Positions 1 to 8,492 of a DNA stretch of 32,579 nt are shown here, piece after piece. The notes under the pieces are model-generated. The model did no database searches. It had not been told where the DNA came from and saw nothing but the letters and a program-made list of their open reading frames with translations. This DNA comes from an uncultured Porphyromonadaceae bacterium (GTDB lineage: Bacteria; Bacteroidota; Bacteroidia; Bacteroidales; Muribaculaceae), in the NCBI GenBank assembly GCA_947175665.1, contig CAMWNR010000014.1, positions 1 through 32,579 on the forward strand, in the 5' to 3' direction. The translations under genes were made by a program, and so were the position numbers. The first letter of the stretch is position 1; each line of letters starts with the position of its first letter.

Positions 1-77
1 CTTAATAACTAATAACTGATACTTAATAACTAATAACTGATACTTAATAACTAATCACTAATACTTAACACTTAATC
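1..77. repeat. 21-bp tandem repeat array, downstream of ispE
   Basis: Three near-identical 21-bp units (cttaataactaataactgat plus a) run from the window edge, followed by a degenerate fourth built from taatcactaatacttaa. The array may continue beyond the window. It lies just past the ispE stop codon on the minus strand. A degenerate relative made of the same words occurs at 26303-26358, also beyond a stop codon. No hairpin or T-run is seen, so it is not an obvious terminator. Confidence 0.8.
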
Positions 78-83
78 TAAAAA

Positions 84-1034
84 CTACATTTTACAAATTA
101 CTTTAAAATCGACATCGAGGTTATCGAGTGCTTTGCGTGCATCAGATTCGCTCTCGTAGATGCCGTATAGTGCCGCACCGCTACCGGTCATAGAGGCGTA
201 AAGCGCACCGGTGGCATAGAGTGCATCTTTTAAGTGCTTTAGTTGTGGATACTGAGGAAACAATGATGTTTCAAAGTCGTTTTTCAAAAAATCTTTCCAT
301 TGATTGAGTGGCTTTTTCAATATATCTTTTATCGAAATATCAGGAATTTCAGGCCTTACCCCTGCAAATGCTTCCTTAGTAGAGATATACAGATCGGGTT
401 TTACGACTACACACCATTTCCCGTCTAAAATATTACTCATTTCTTCAAGTTTCTCACCGATACCTTCGGCGTATGCCGGACGGTTTTTAATAAATACCGG
501 GCAGTCTGCGCCCAATCTCAACGCCATCTGCTCCAGTTGCGTATCATCAAACCCTTTCAATCCTTTTTTCTTACCTATTTCATTTATCATGCGCAGGGTA
601 AATGACGCATCAGCGCTACCGCCACCCATCCCCGCTCCATCGGGCAATTGCTTGTAGAGAGTTATCATTATATCCCCTACACTGTTGTAAAAGGTATCTT
701 TTGTGCCTGATTGATTGTCAAATTCTTTAAATATTTCACGTGCCGCCCTGACTACAAGGTGTTTATCTATGCCGCATTGTACTTTATTGCCGAGAAAAAG
801 GTAAGCAATCCCCTTGTATTGCCCATCTCTTATAATCTCTTCATTATCCATTTCTGATGAAGATGAAGAAACCGGATTTATTTCAAGCATATCATTAAAT
901 CGCTCCGGATTTTCGGGGCGACCGTTGTATACACCTATAGGATAAAACATCGTCTCGAGAAGGTGATACCCATCTTCTCTTTTCCCTACGATATTTAGTC
1001 CGAGATTTATCTTGGCGTTGACAAATTGAATCAT
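84..1034 (-). CDS. ispE: 4-diphosphocytidyl-2-C-methyl-D-erythritol kinase
   Basis: This cytoplasmic GHMP-family kinase phosphorylates CDP-methylerythritol in the MEP pathway to isoprenoid precursors. The 316-residue product opens with NAKINLGLNI, typical of IspE. It has the glycine-rich ATP loop PDGAGMGGGSADAS at residues 131-144 and GADCPVF with the likely catalytic Asp at 177. A C-terminal TGSGAALYG motif completes the GHMP fold. It is about 30 residues longer than E. coli IspE. The extra length is mainly a polar, Ser-rich insertion near residues 37-65. The gene lies 74 nt downstream of the MATE gene on the same strand and may be cotranscribed. No convincing promoter of its own is visible. 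Confidence 0.95.
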   Translation of the reverse strand: MIQFVNAKINLGLNIVGKREDGYHLLETMFYPIGVYNGRPENPERFNDMLEINPVSSSSSEMDNEEIIRDGQYKGIAYLFLGNKVQCGIDKHLVVRAAREIFKEFDNQSGTKDTFYNSVGDIMITLYKQLPDGAGMGGGSADASFTLRMINEIGKKKGLKGFDDTQLEQMALRLGADCPVFIKNRPAYAEGIGEKLEEMSNILDGKWCVVVKPDLYISTKEAFAGVRPEIPDISIKDILKKPLNQWKDFLKNDFETSLFPQYPQLKHLKDALYATGALYASMTGSGAALYGIYESESDARKALDNLDVDFKVICKM

Positions 1035-1108
1035 ATATTTTCTTGATATTTTGCGAATTTATTACTTGTTTGTTCAGGTTGTGGAGTTGAGCAATATATA
1101 TAAGTATT

Positions 1109-2467
1109 TTATCGGGAGGTTGTTTTGTATTGCCGTATTGCAGAGGGATAAAGGAGTATCAACCCTATAGCGCGCACAGCAAGAAAAGTCAGAAAGCCTC
1201 CCCAGACTATAGGGTTTAATATCCGGGGGTCCGTGACACCGCACATTTTACTCACAAAATAAGTACCTAAAAATATCGAAACCGCTATAAAAGTTACAAT
1301 CAACATTTTACGCGTGGCTGTTATGCCAATATATATACCATCATATAGAAAGGCCATTACAGAGATTACAGGTATTACACCTACCACTATTCTCAACTCA
1401 GTCACCCCTTTTGCTATTTCAGATGATTCTGACAGCATCCATGCTATCTGTGGTGCAAAAATCAGATATACCGCTCCGAATGTTACCCCTATTGCTCCGC
1501 ACCAGCTCCATAACCTTCTTACCGTAGTGTGCATGTAGCGAAAGTTGCCGGCTCCTGCCAATCGACCGCAGAGGGCTTCTGCACTAAATGCAAATCCATC
1601 TGAAAAATATGAGAAGAAAAGAAACAGTTGCATAATTATCGCATTGACGGCAAGTACCTCATCACCCATTCTTCCGCCGAAAGTAGTCATGCCGAATGTG
1701 GCTCCCAATATACATGCCGAGCGCAACATTAAATCTGAGTTTACACGAAAGAATCGTTTTATATCTACCTGCTTTGACAATCCTTTTACAGATACCCACA
1801 ATCCCCTCTGCGAATAACGGTGAGCGAGCATACGGGCGAGTATTAACCCCAGTCCCAATCCAAACCAATTGGCTGTCAACGTACCTATAGCGACTCCGTA
1901 AAATCCCATGCCTGCCCCGAATACCAGCAGAAAACTCATAGCGATATTGACAACATTAACGCTTATCGCCATTATCATAGGGTAGAAAGTATTCTGCATA
2001 CCTATCATCCACCCCGTTATGGTCATCGTTGATAATAGGGCAGGCGCTGACATTATACTTATCATATAGTAACTTAATCCCAACCCTCCCGTTTCATGCG
2101 GAGGACTCATCAAGCCGATCATCAACTCTCCCAAGGGATAGGCAATAAGTATTATCAACATACCGAGCATTACGGCTATCAGAAATGATATGGTAAAGAT
2201 ACCGCGTGTCTGATGCATATTGCCGCGTCCTAATGCCTCGGCTGTCAAACCGGTGGTGCCGGCGCGCAGAAATCCCAGTAACCAATATACAGAGTTTACC
2301 ATCATGCTCCCTACGGCTATCGCGGCCACATACCTGTCGCTCCCTAAATGACCGGAGATATAGGTATCGCTCAGGCCGAGTATAGGCACTGTTATATTAC
2401 TGAATATAGCCGGAAGTGCCAAGGCAAGAATCTCTTTGTTGAGTCCTTTTTTCTCTTCGGCTTTCAT
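1109..2467 (-). CDS. MATE family efflux transporter
   Basis: This inner-membrane multidrug/toxin exporter of the MATE (NorM/DinF) type probably uses a Na+ or H+ gradient. The 452-residue product is almost wholly hydrophobic and fits about 12 membrane segments in two MatE halves. The first half opens with ILALALPAIFSNITVPILGL, and LGLSDTYISGHLG follows the usual N-terminal pattern. I start at the Met of MKAEEKKGLNKE (2467). It is preceded by a purine-rich stretch (ggggagtggtgagag), and the 36 residues that the frame could add upstream (to 2575) do not look like transporter sequence and would run across the promoter. The substrate is unknown. It is divergent from the DUF3822 gene. Confidence 0.9.
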   Translation of the reverse strand: MKAEEKKGLNKEILALALPAIFSNITVPILGLSDTYISGHLGSDRYVAAIAVGSMMVNSVYWLLGFLRAGTTGLTAEALGRGNMHQTRGIFTISFLIAVMLGMLIILIAYPLGELMIGLMSPPHETGGLGLSYYMISIMSAPALLSTMTITGWMIGMQNTFYPMIMAISVNVVNIAMSFLLVFGAGMGFYGVAIGTLTANWFGLGLGLILARMLAHRYSQRGLWVSVKGLSKQVDIKRFFRVNSDLMLRSACILGATFGMTTFGGRMGDEVLAVNAIIMQLFLFFSYFSDGFAFSAEALCGRLAGAGNFRYMHTTVRRLWSWCGAIGVTFGAVYLIFAPQIAWMLSESSEIAKGVTELRIVVGVIPVISVMAFLYDGIYIGITATRKMLIVTFIAVSIFLGTYFVSKMCGVTDPRILNPIVWGGFLTFLAVRAIGLILLYPSAIRQYKTTSR

Positions 2468-2538
2468 ACTCTCACCACTCCCCTCTATTTTACCGCTTAT
2501 ATCCATTATTCTATTATGGAGAGATGAATTTTTTTGAT

Positions 2539-2554
2539 TATCTTTGCAAATATA
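2539..2554. promoter_or_regulatory. Back-to-back divergent -7 boxes
   Basis: The plus-strand box TATCTTTG (2539-2546) directly abuts the minus-strand box TATATTTG (2547-2554, written CAAATATA on the plus strand). Both fit the Bacteroidota consensus TAnnTTTG. They would serve the DUF3822 gene (leader about 70 nt) and the MATE gene (leader about 75 nt). No good -33 element is seen on either side. The two polymerases could not both occupy the site, which would make the two genes mutually exclusive at any instant. Confidence 0.5.
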
Positions 2555-2622
2555 GCAATTTCTCACGGCTCCCATGCTGTAATCGCTGTAATATTTTATC
2601 CCACTGCAAACAATGTAGGTCC

Positions 2623-3465
2623 ATGAATACTGTAAATCCTCAAAATGTCATTATTACTCCGGCTGATTTTGCCGATACAGGTCAATGGCGATTGATAATA
2701 CATATCAGTCGTACAGGTATGGCTGCGTTTCTTAAGCATCTTTCTGACAATACAAAACCTATTGTCGAGATGTTTCGCAATAATTGGGATGAATCTGAAA
2801 ACAGTGACCTCCTCTCAAAAATAGAAAATTGCGTCTATGACCACCCGGGTCTCCTCGATGATTATTCTACCGATATCATTATCGATACTCCGATAGTGGC
2901 CTTTGCCCCATCTGAGATTATTGATAATGAGGAGAATATCGAAGAGACTATATTTTCCGCTCTTTATCCGGGGAGCGACCGCGAACTGATGACTGACCGT
3001 ATAGGTGATGTAACCGCTCTATTTTCGCTTTGCGATGGTCTTGACGGTTTCCTTTCACGCACAATTCCGGGAGCGAGATTAAGAAATAATCTGGCTATTC
3101 TGATCGAATATTTCTCAAATAAGAATTTGGGTGACGCCAGAGTATACGTGGATATTCACGGCAATAATGTTGATATATCAGCCTTCAATCAATCCGGTTT
3201 ATTGGCAGCCTCAACCCGCCGTTGGAAGCATGAGGATGATATAATATACATGATTTTCCAGGTGCTTAATGCATATCATATAGCACCCGAAAATGCCAAC
3301 ATATACCTCTCCGGCATGCCTGAGGTCAGAACTGCCATTACCCCGAAATTAAGGCAATTCTGCGGCTATGTAGTAAAAACCACTCTGCCGGAAATCGCCG
3401 AAAAATACAATCTCCCCTCAGCAGTAGCATTACTAATCAACAAATCCTCAACACCTCTCACCTAA
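2623..3465 (+). CDS. DUF3822 family protein
   Basis: This 280-residue soluble protein has no signal peptide. The block YVDIHGNNVDISAFNQSGLL with the following STRRWKHEDDIIYMIFQVLNAY matches my memory of DUF3822, a Bacteroidota family of unknown function with an actin/ASKHA-like look. It is typically found next to rsmD, as here. I start at the ATG at 2623 (MNTVNPQNVIITPADF). The 33 residues that could be added upstream are Cys-rich, unlike the rest, and overlap the promoter. The gene ends 73 nt before rsmD, and that gap holds 10-bp repeats. The function is unknown, and a link to ribosome assembly would be guilt by association only. Confidence 0.8.
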   Translation: MNTVNPQNVIITPADFADTGQWRLIIHISRTGMAAFLKHLSDNTKPIVEMFRNNWDESENSDLLSKIENCVYDHPGLLDDYSTDIIIDTPIVAFAPSEIIDNEENIEETIFSALYPGSDRELMTDRIGDVTALFSLCDGLDGFLSRTIPGARLRNNLAILIEYFSNKNLGDARVYVDIHGNNVDISAFNQSGLLAASTRRWKHEDDIIYMIFQVLNAYHIAPENANIYLSGMPEVRTAITPKLRQFCGYVVKTTLPEIAEKYNLPSAVALLINKSSTPLT

Positions 3466-3480
3466 AAGATAAATAACCCG

Positions 3481-3527
3481 AAATCAAGATAAATCAAGAT
3501 TAATCCGGTTAAATCAAGATAAATCAC
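3481..3527. repeat. 10-bp period repeat, locus 1
   Basis: Five consecutive 10-bp units of the type aaatcaagat or taatccggtt fill most of the gap between the DUF3822 gene and rsmD. They are the reverse complement of the units at 8401-8466 and 17301-17360 (ttgattaatc, ctgatttatc). Confidence 0.75.
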
Positions 3528-3538
3528 TACCTAAAATA

Positions 3539-4075
3539 ATGAGAATAATCCGAGGCAAATACGGGCGTCGCCGCTTCGAACCGCCCAAAAACATCACAGC
3601 CCGCCCCACCACAGATTTCGCACGCGAAAATCTCTTTAACGTGCTTGAGAATATGGATGAGGTTGAAGATAAAACCGTGCTTGATCTTTTCGGAGGCACG
3701 GGCGCTATTTCGTTTGAGTTTATATCCCGTGGCGCGCAGAGCGTAACTATCGTGGAGCAGGCTCGACCCCAGACAGGATTTATACGCAGTGTTAAGGAAA
3801 AACTCGGAGAGGAGAACCTGCACCTTATTTGCGGTGACGTATTCAGATATATCACCGCCGGCCCCAAGGCGTTTGATGTTATCTTTGCCGACCCTCCTTA
3901 CGATCATCCGCGTTTTGACGAAATCCCGCAACTGATCCTCAACTCGCGTCTCGTCAAACCGGGTTCGCTGGTTATTATCGAGCATTCGGGTAAGAAGGAT
4001 TTCTCTCAACTGCCGGGATTTTTTCAGCGCCGTGAATATGGCAGCGTTAATTTCTCTATGTTCCGTGTATCTTGA
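3539..4075 (+). CDS. rsmD: 16S rRNA (guanine(966)-N(2))-methyltransferase
   Basis: RsmD methylates G966 (E. coli numbering) of 16S rRNA during small-subunit assembly, using S-adenosylmethionine. The 178-residue product has the family start [13 protein letters not shown] and the [14 protein letters not shown] block (residues 21-34). The SAM-binding loop DLFGGTG is at 49-55 and the catalytic DPPY motif, typical of N2-guanine methyltransferases, at 118-121. Its length is normal for the family. It sits 47 nt upstream of ribBA on the same strand and downstream of the DUF3822 gene. No separate promoter is evident. Confidence 0.95.
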   Translation: MRIIRGKYGRRRFEPPKNITARPTTDFARENLFNVLENMDEVEDKTVLDLFGGTGAISFEFISRGAQSVTIVEQARPQTGFIRSVKEKLGEENLHLICGDVFRYITAGPKAFDVIFADPPYDHPRFDEIPQLILNSRLVKPGSLVIIEHSGKKDFSQLPGFFQRREYGSVNFSMFRVS

Positions 4076-4122
4076 CTCCCTCTTTATTACTATTTATTAA
4101 TCAAGAAATTAAACTCCCAATA

Positions 4123-5337
4123 ATGGATAAAATAAAGTTAGATTCTATTGAAGAGGCTCTTGAAGATTTCAAGGCCGGTAAATTTGTAGTGGTCGTTGAT
4201 GACGAGGATCGCGAAAATGAGGGCGATCTTATCATAGCAGCAGAAAAAATCACTCCCGAAGATGTGAATTTCATGCTTAAGAATGCCCGCGGTGTATTGT
4301 GCGTGCCTATTACAAATGAGGCTTGTAACCGCCTTGACCTTCCTCATCAGGTGGGCGACAATACTTCTGTTCTCGGCACTCCCTTTACCGTTACAGTCGA
4401 TAAACTCGAAGGATGCTCTACCGGTGTGTCTATTCAGGATCGTGCCAATACCATTCGCCATCTTGCCGACCCGGATGCAAAACCTGAAGATTTCGGTCGC
4501 CCGGGTCACATCAATCCTCTTTATGCTCAGGATCGTGGTGTACTGCAACGTGCCGGCCATACCGAGGCTGCTGTTGATCTCGCCCGCCTCGCCGGTCTGC
4601 AACCTTGTGCCGCGCTTATGGAGATTATGAGCGATGACGGCTCTATGGCCCGACTCCCCGAACTCCGCAAACGTGCCGATGAGTGGGGTTTTAAACTTAT
4701 CTCAATCCGTGACCTGATCGCTTACAGACTTAAAAATGATAATATGCTCGAACGTGGCGAGGAGGTGGATATGCCTACCGCTTACGGTCATTTCCGACTT
4801 ATTCCATTTCGCCAGAAGGAGAATGGTCTGGAACATATCGCGCTTATAAAGGGTGATCCTACCCTCCCCGAACCGATGCTCGTTCGCATGCACTCCTCTT
4901 GTATGACAGGCGATATTTTCGGGTCTCAACGCTGCGAGTGCGGTGAGCAGTTGCATCTCGCCATGCAGGAGATTGAAAAGGAGGGTCGCGGTGCTGTAAT
5001 TTATCTTAATCAGGAGGGTCGCGGCATCGGCCTGATGGATAAAATCAAGGCTTACAAACTTCAGGAAAACGGTCTTGATACCATAGACGCCAATCTCCAT
5101 CTCGGTCATAAGGCCGACGAACGGGATTATGGTGTGGGTGCCGGAATCCTCAACGCGTTGGGTATCACTAAACTCAGACTCATGACTAATAACCCTATGA
5201 AACGTATCGGTCTGGAAGGTTATGGACTTGAAATCGTGGAGAATGTACCCCTCGAGGTGGCTCCCAATCCTTACAATGAGAAGTATATGCATACCAAGAA
5301 AACCCGAATGGGACACAATCTTCATAAAGTAGACTGA
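4123..5337 (+). CDS. ribBA: Bifunctional 3,4-dihydroxy-2-butanone 4-phosphate synthase / GTP cyclohydrolase II
   Basis: This protein supplies both precursors of riboflavin. The N-terminal RibB half (about 1-200) turns ribulose 5-phosphate into dihydroxybutanone phosphate. It shows the acidic metal-binding loop [11 protein letters not shown] (26-36) and GHTEAAVDL (145-153). The C-terminal RibA half opens GTP and shows [21 protein letters not shown] with zinc ligands Cys260, Cys271 and Cys273, and EGRGIGL. Both active sites look intact in the 404 residues. I start at 4123 ([13 protein letters not shown]), since family members begin here and the 17 codons available upstream look non-coding. The stop lies 2 nt before the next start, so cotranslation with the peptidase is likely. 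No FMN riboswitch is visible upstream. Confidence 0.96.
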   Translation: MDKIKLDSIEEALEDFKAGKFVVVVDDEDRENEGDLIIAAEKITPEDVNFMLKNARGVLCVPITNEACNRLDLPHQVGDNTSVLGTPFTVTVDKLEGCSTGVSIQDRANTIRHLADPDAKPEDFGRPGHINPLYAQDRGVLQRAGHTEAAVDLARLAGLQPCAALMEIMSDDGSMARLPELRKRADEWGFKLISIRDLIAYRLKNDNMLERGEEVDMPTAYGHFRLIPFRQKENGLEHIALIKGDPTLPEPMLVRMHSSCMTGDIFGSQRCECGEQLHLAMQEIEKEGRGAVIYLNQEGRGIGLMDKIKAYKLQENGLDTIDANLHLGHKADERDYGVGAGILNALGITKLRLMTNNPMKRIGLEGYGLEIVENVPLEVAPNPYNEKYMHTKKTRMGHNLHKVD

Positions 5338-5339
5338 TT

Positions 5340-8216
5340 ATGAATCGTTTAGGTTTTACCTCCGCATTAATCGCTTCTCTCTGCTTAGTATCTGCGGCGG
5401 CTAAGCGTCCGCTTGATCACGATGATTTTGACGCTTGGCAAAGTGTATATGTCAACAGCATAAGCAAATCCGGACTCTGGAGCATCTATAGCGTTAACCC
5501 TCAGGAGGGTGACGGCATTATGTCTATCAGAAATAATAAGACTGATAAGGTGATCGCTTTACCTCGCGGTTATAAACCTGCTTTTTCTGCCGATGAGAAG
5601 TGGGCGCTGGCTCTGATTAAACCTCTGTTTGCCGATACCCGCAAGGCCAAGATTGATAAGAAGAAGGATGCCGATCTCCCTAAGGATACTCTGGCTATTA
5701 TCAACCTTACTACAGGTAATATCGAAAAAATACCTTTTGTCACTTCTTATAAAATAGGTGAGAAAGGGGGCGATTTTTTCGCTTATCAGAGTTGTGACAC
5801 GCTCCACATCAAACCGGCGTATCTTAAGGATAAAGAGTCGGGACGCCCGCTGATAATCCGCTCGCTCTCGGCCCCTACCCGAAAAATTGTGAAGTGGGCT
5901 AAGAATTATGATTTCTCTAAGGATGGCCGACACATCTCGCTCCTGCTCAAGAAAAATGAGAAGGATAGTGTGGCTACCGACGGTGTAGCCCTCATCAACC
6001 TGCCGGATACATCTCTGGTGCTGTTCGATCGTGAGATGAAGAGTTATACCCTCCCCGTATTTAATGATCAGTCTGATGCCGTGGCTTATACCGCGACAAA
6101 TGACACTATCGATAGCGGTACCAAGAGATATGAATTGCGATATACGTCTATCGGAGATCTCCTGCAGGGTGCCACCCCTCAGAATATCCCGGTAATGTTT
6201 ACATCGGGGATACCGGTAAATCTCGCTCTCCCTAATGCTGCCAACCCTGATGAGCAAGCGGCTCTCGAAAAGCAACGGTCTACCGCCATGAAGGAGTCTG
6301 CCGGCGACGAACTCCTTATCAACCAGTATTCTACACCGGCTTTCTCTAAAAACGGTCGTTTCCTGCGCATCGGTGTGGCTCCGGTAATCGCTCCTGACGA
6401 TACTACCTTGGTAGATTTTGAGAAGGCTTCGCTCGATATCTGGAGATGGGATGCCCCCTATACTCCCCCACAGGAGAAGGCTAATCTCGCCAAATTGCGT
6501 GAGAGATCTTTACCGGTAGTTATTGACCTCAAGAATGGTTTCGGTCAGCATTTACTTACTAAAAATCAACTTGCCTCTGTCGAACCCTCTTTCGGATGGG
6601 ATGCCGAGTGGGTGTTGCTTCGCGATCCCTCCGATAGTATTATCAGCAAGCAGTGGAATTACCTTAACCCTGAGAAACTTACAGCCGTTAATGTCGTGAC
6701 CGGCAAACGTGTCGAAGCCGGTGTAGCCGATTATGATGCTTCGGCTCTTTCTCCCGATGGCAGATTCATCCTGATTTATCGTGACCGTAATTATTACGCT
6801 TTTGAAATCGCTACCGGCAAAACCGTTAATCTCACCGAGAATCTCCCCTATCCTATCTGGATTGAGGATGATGATCACCCTATGCCGTCACAACCTATCG
6901 GTATTGCCGCCTGGGGTAACAATGATGGCAGGGTTCTCGTTTATGATATGTTTGATATATGGGTTCTCGATATGACCGGTGCCACCGAACCGATTAATTT
7001 CACCGCCGGCTACGGTCGTAAAAATAATCTCAGACTCCGCTATCATAATCTCGATAAGGAGTCCGGTTCTCTCAAGCCCGGCGAACTGATGATCCTTGAT
7101 GTTATTGATAATAATACCAAGGAGCGCGGGCTGGCCACGACTAAATATACTCTGAAAAAGGGAGGCGTAAACCCCACCGTACGCCTGCTTGATAAATACA
7201 AGATAACTCAACTCACCAAGGCACAGGATGCCGAGCAATTTGTGTGGCAACGCGCCAACTTCAATACTCTCCCTGACCTATGGACTGTTCGCGGTCTGGA
7301 CTTTGCCAAAGCGCGTCAGATCACCAATGCTAATCCTCAAGCCGCAGAGATCTCCTGGGGTACCGCAGAATTGGTTGAGTGGTATGCCTACGATGGTAAA
7401 AAGGCGCAAGGCGTGCTTTATCTGCCGGAAGGGTTTGATCCCGTAAATGGCAGTTACCCTATGCTTTCGGTATTCTATGAGACCAACGCCGATGAACTCT
7501 ATATGCATTATACTATGGAACCCTCATGGAGTTGGGTTAATTACCCATTCTATGTGAGTCGAGGGTATGTGGTATTTGTTCCTGATATTCATTATACTGC
7601 AGGAGTCCCCGGCGAGTGCGCTTATAATTATGTATGTTCCGGTGTGGAGGAGATGCTTAAACGCTACCCTTCTATCGATCCTGAACGTCTCGGTATCGAC
7701 GGCCAGTCGTGGGGCGGTTACCAAACCGCTTACCTTGTCACCCGCACTAATATGTTTGCCTGCGCAGGCAGCGGTGCTCCGGTGTCAAATATGACCTCCG
7801 CTTACGGTGGAATACGTTGGGGTAGCGGTGATTCGCGTCAGGTACAATATGAAATGGGTCAGAGCCGTATAGGGCGGAATCTTTGGGAGTCTCCGTATCT
7901 CTATATCGCCAATTCTCCACTCTTCTTTGCCGACCGCGTAGAGACCCCGCTTCTGATTATGCATAATGATGCCGACGGTGCTGTACCCTGGTATCAGGGT
8001 ATCGAGTTCTTTATGGCATTACGCCGCCTCAATAAACCCGTATGGATGCTGCAATATAACGATGAGGCCCATAACCTCCGCGAGCGCCGTAACCGTAAGG
8101 ATATCACGCGCCGATTGCAACAATTCTTCGACCATTATCTTAAAGGCGAACCAATGCCGCGCTGGATGAAACAAGGCATATCACCCTTGCGCAAAGGTCA
8201 GGATTTTGGTTTCTGA
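5340..8216 (+). CDS. Secreted S9 family peptidase (prolyl oligopeptidase type)
   Basis: This is a large (958-residue) serine peptidase with an N-terminal signal peptide (MNRLGFTSALIASLCLVSAAA), so periplasmic or exported. Residues of roughly 40-670 would form the beta-propeller. The C-terminal alpha/beta-hydrolase domain carries the full triad: Ser790 in GQSWGG, Asp879 in HNDADGAVPW and His911 in NDEAHNLRERRN. Such enzymes usually cleave short peptides, as in DPP- or acylaminoacyl-peptidase-like proteins. The exact specificity cannot be read from sequence. The gene starts 2 nt after the ribBA stop. Its last codons and stop are repeated imperfectly downstream (8196-8270). Confidence 0.9.
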   Translation: MNRLGFTSALIASLCLVSAAAKRPLDHDDFDAWQSVYVNSISKSGLWSIYSVNPQEGDGIMSIRNNKTDKVIALPRGYKPAFSADEKWALALIKPLFADTRKAKIDKKKDADLPKDTLAIINLTTGNIEKIPFVTSYKIGEKGGDFFAYQSCDTLHIKPAYLKDKESGRPLIIRSLSAPTRKIVKWAKNYDFSKDGRHISLLLKKNEKDSVATDGVALINLPDTSLVLFDREMKSYTLPVFNDQSDAVAYTATNDTIDSGTKRYELRYTSIGDLLQGATPQNIPVMFTSGIPVNLALPNAANPDEQAALEKQRSTAMKESAGDELLINQYSTPAFSKNGRFLRIGVAPVIAPDDTTLVDFEKASLDIWRWDAPYTPPQEKANLAKLRERSLPVVIDLKNGFGQHLLTKNQLASVEPSFGWDAEWVLLRDPSDSIISKQWNYLNPEKLTAVNVVTGKRVEAGVADYDASALSPDGRFILIYRDRNYYAFEIATGKTVNLTENLPYPIWIEDDDHPMPSQPIGIAAWGNNDGRVLVYDMFDIWVLDMTGATEPINFTAGYGRKNNLRLRYHNLDKESGSLKPGELMILDVIDNNTKERGLATTKYTLKKGGVNPTVRLLDKYKITQLTKAQDAEQFVWQRANFNTLPDLWTVRGLDFAKARQITNANPQAAEISWGTAELVEWYAYDGKKAQGVLYLPEGFDPVNGSYPMLSVFYETNADELYMHYTMEPSWSWVNYPFYVSRGYVVFVPDIHYTAGVPGECAYNYVCSGVEEMLKRYPSIDPERLGIDGQSWGGYQTAYLVTRTNMFACAGSGAPVSNMTSAYGGIRWGSGDSRQVQYEMGQSRIGRNLWESPYLYIANSPLFFADRVETPLLIMHNDADGAVPWYQGIEFFMALRRLNKPVWMLQYNDEAHNLRERRNRKDITRRLQQFFDHYLKGEPMPRWMKQGISPLRKGQDFGF

Positions 8217-8270
8217 CAACAGGTCAGGATTTTGATCTCTGACAGTGGCCGGATTTTGGTTTTCCTGCCT
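8196..8270. repeat. Tandem repeat spanning the S9 peptidase stop codon
   Basis: Three degenerate units of about 25-26 bp begin at 8196, 8222 and 8247 (ggtcaggattttggtttctg and relatives). The first contains the end of the peptidase gene (GQDFGF, stop) and the others lie beyond the stop. This is consistent with slippage at the 3' end. Confidence 0.7.
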
Positions 8271-8298
8271 CAGAATTAAGGACTTTTTATTAATTACA

Positions 8299-8330
8299 AA
8301 TCGGGCTGCGCATCACTGCGCAGCCCGATT
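8299..8330. terminator. Shared hairpin terminator between convergent genes
   Basis: A perfect 14-bp stem (8299-8312 with 8317-8330) closes a TCAC loop. It stands between the convergent S9 peptidase and asparaginase genes. The T-tract is poor on both strands, so its efficiency is uncertain. Confidence 0.65.
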
Positions 8331-8400
8331 AATTCTACCATATTTAACTTAATAACGTAACGAATCTTTATAGTATATTATTTATTATATAGTGTTTTGC

Positions 8401-8466
8401 CTGATTTATCTTGAATTAGCCTGATTAATCTTGATTTAACCTGATTTATCTTGATTAATCTTGAAT
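8401..8466. repeat. 10-bp period repeat, locus 2
   Basis: Nearly seven consecutive 10-bp units (ctgatttatc, ttgaattagc, ctgattaatc, ttgatttaac and so on) lie between the shared terminator and the asparaginase stop codon. They have the same orientation as locus 3 (17301-17360) and are opposite to locus 1 (3481-3527). Confidence 0.8.
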
Positions 8467-8492
8467 TGGGAGAGAATATGGCTGGTTGGGTT

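Noticed and set aside
3960-4122. FMN riboswitch before ribBA
   Set aside because: None of the conserved FMN-riboswitch segments are visible, and rsmD coding sequence takes up most of the space.
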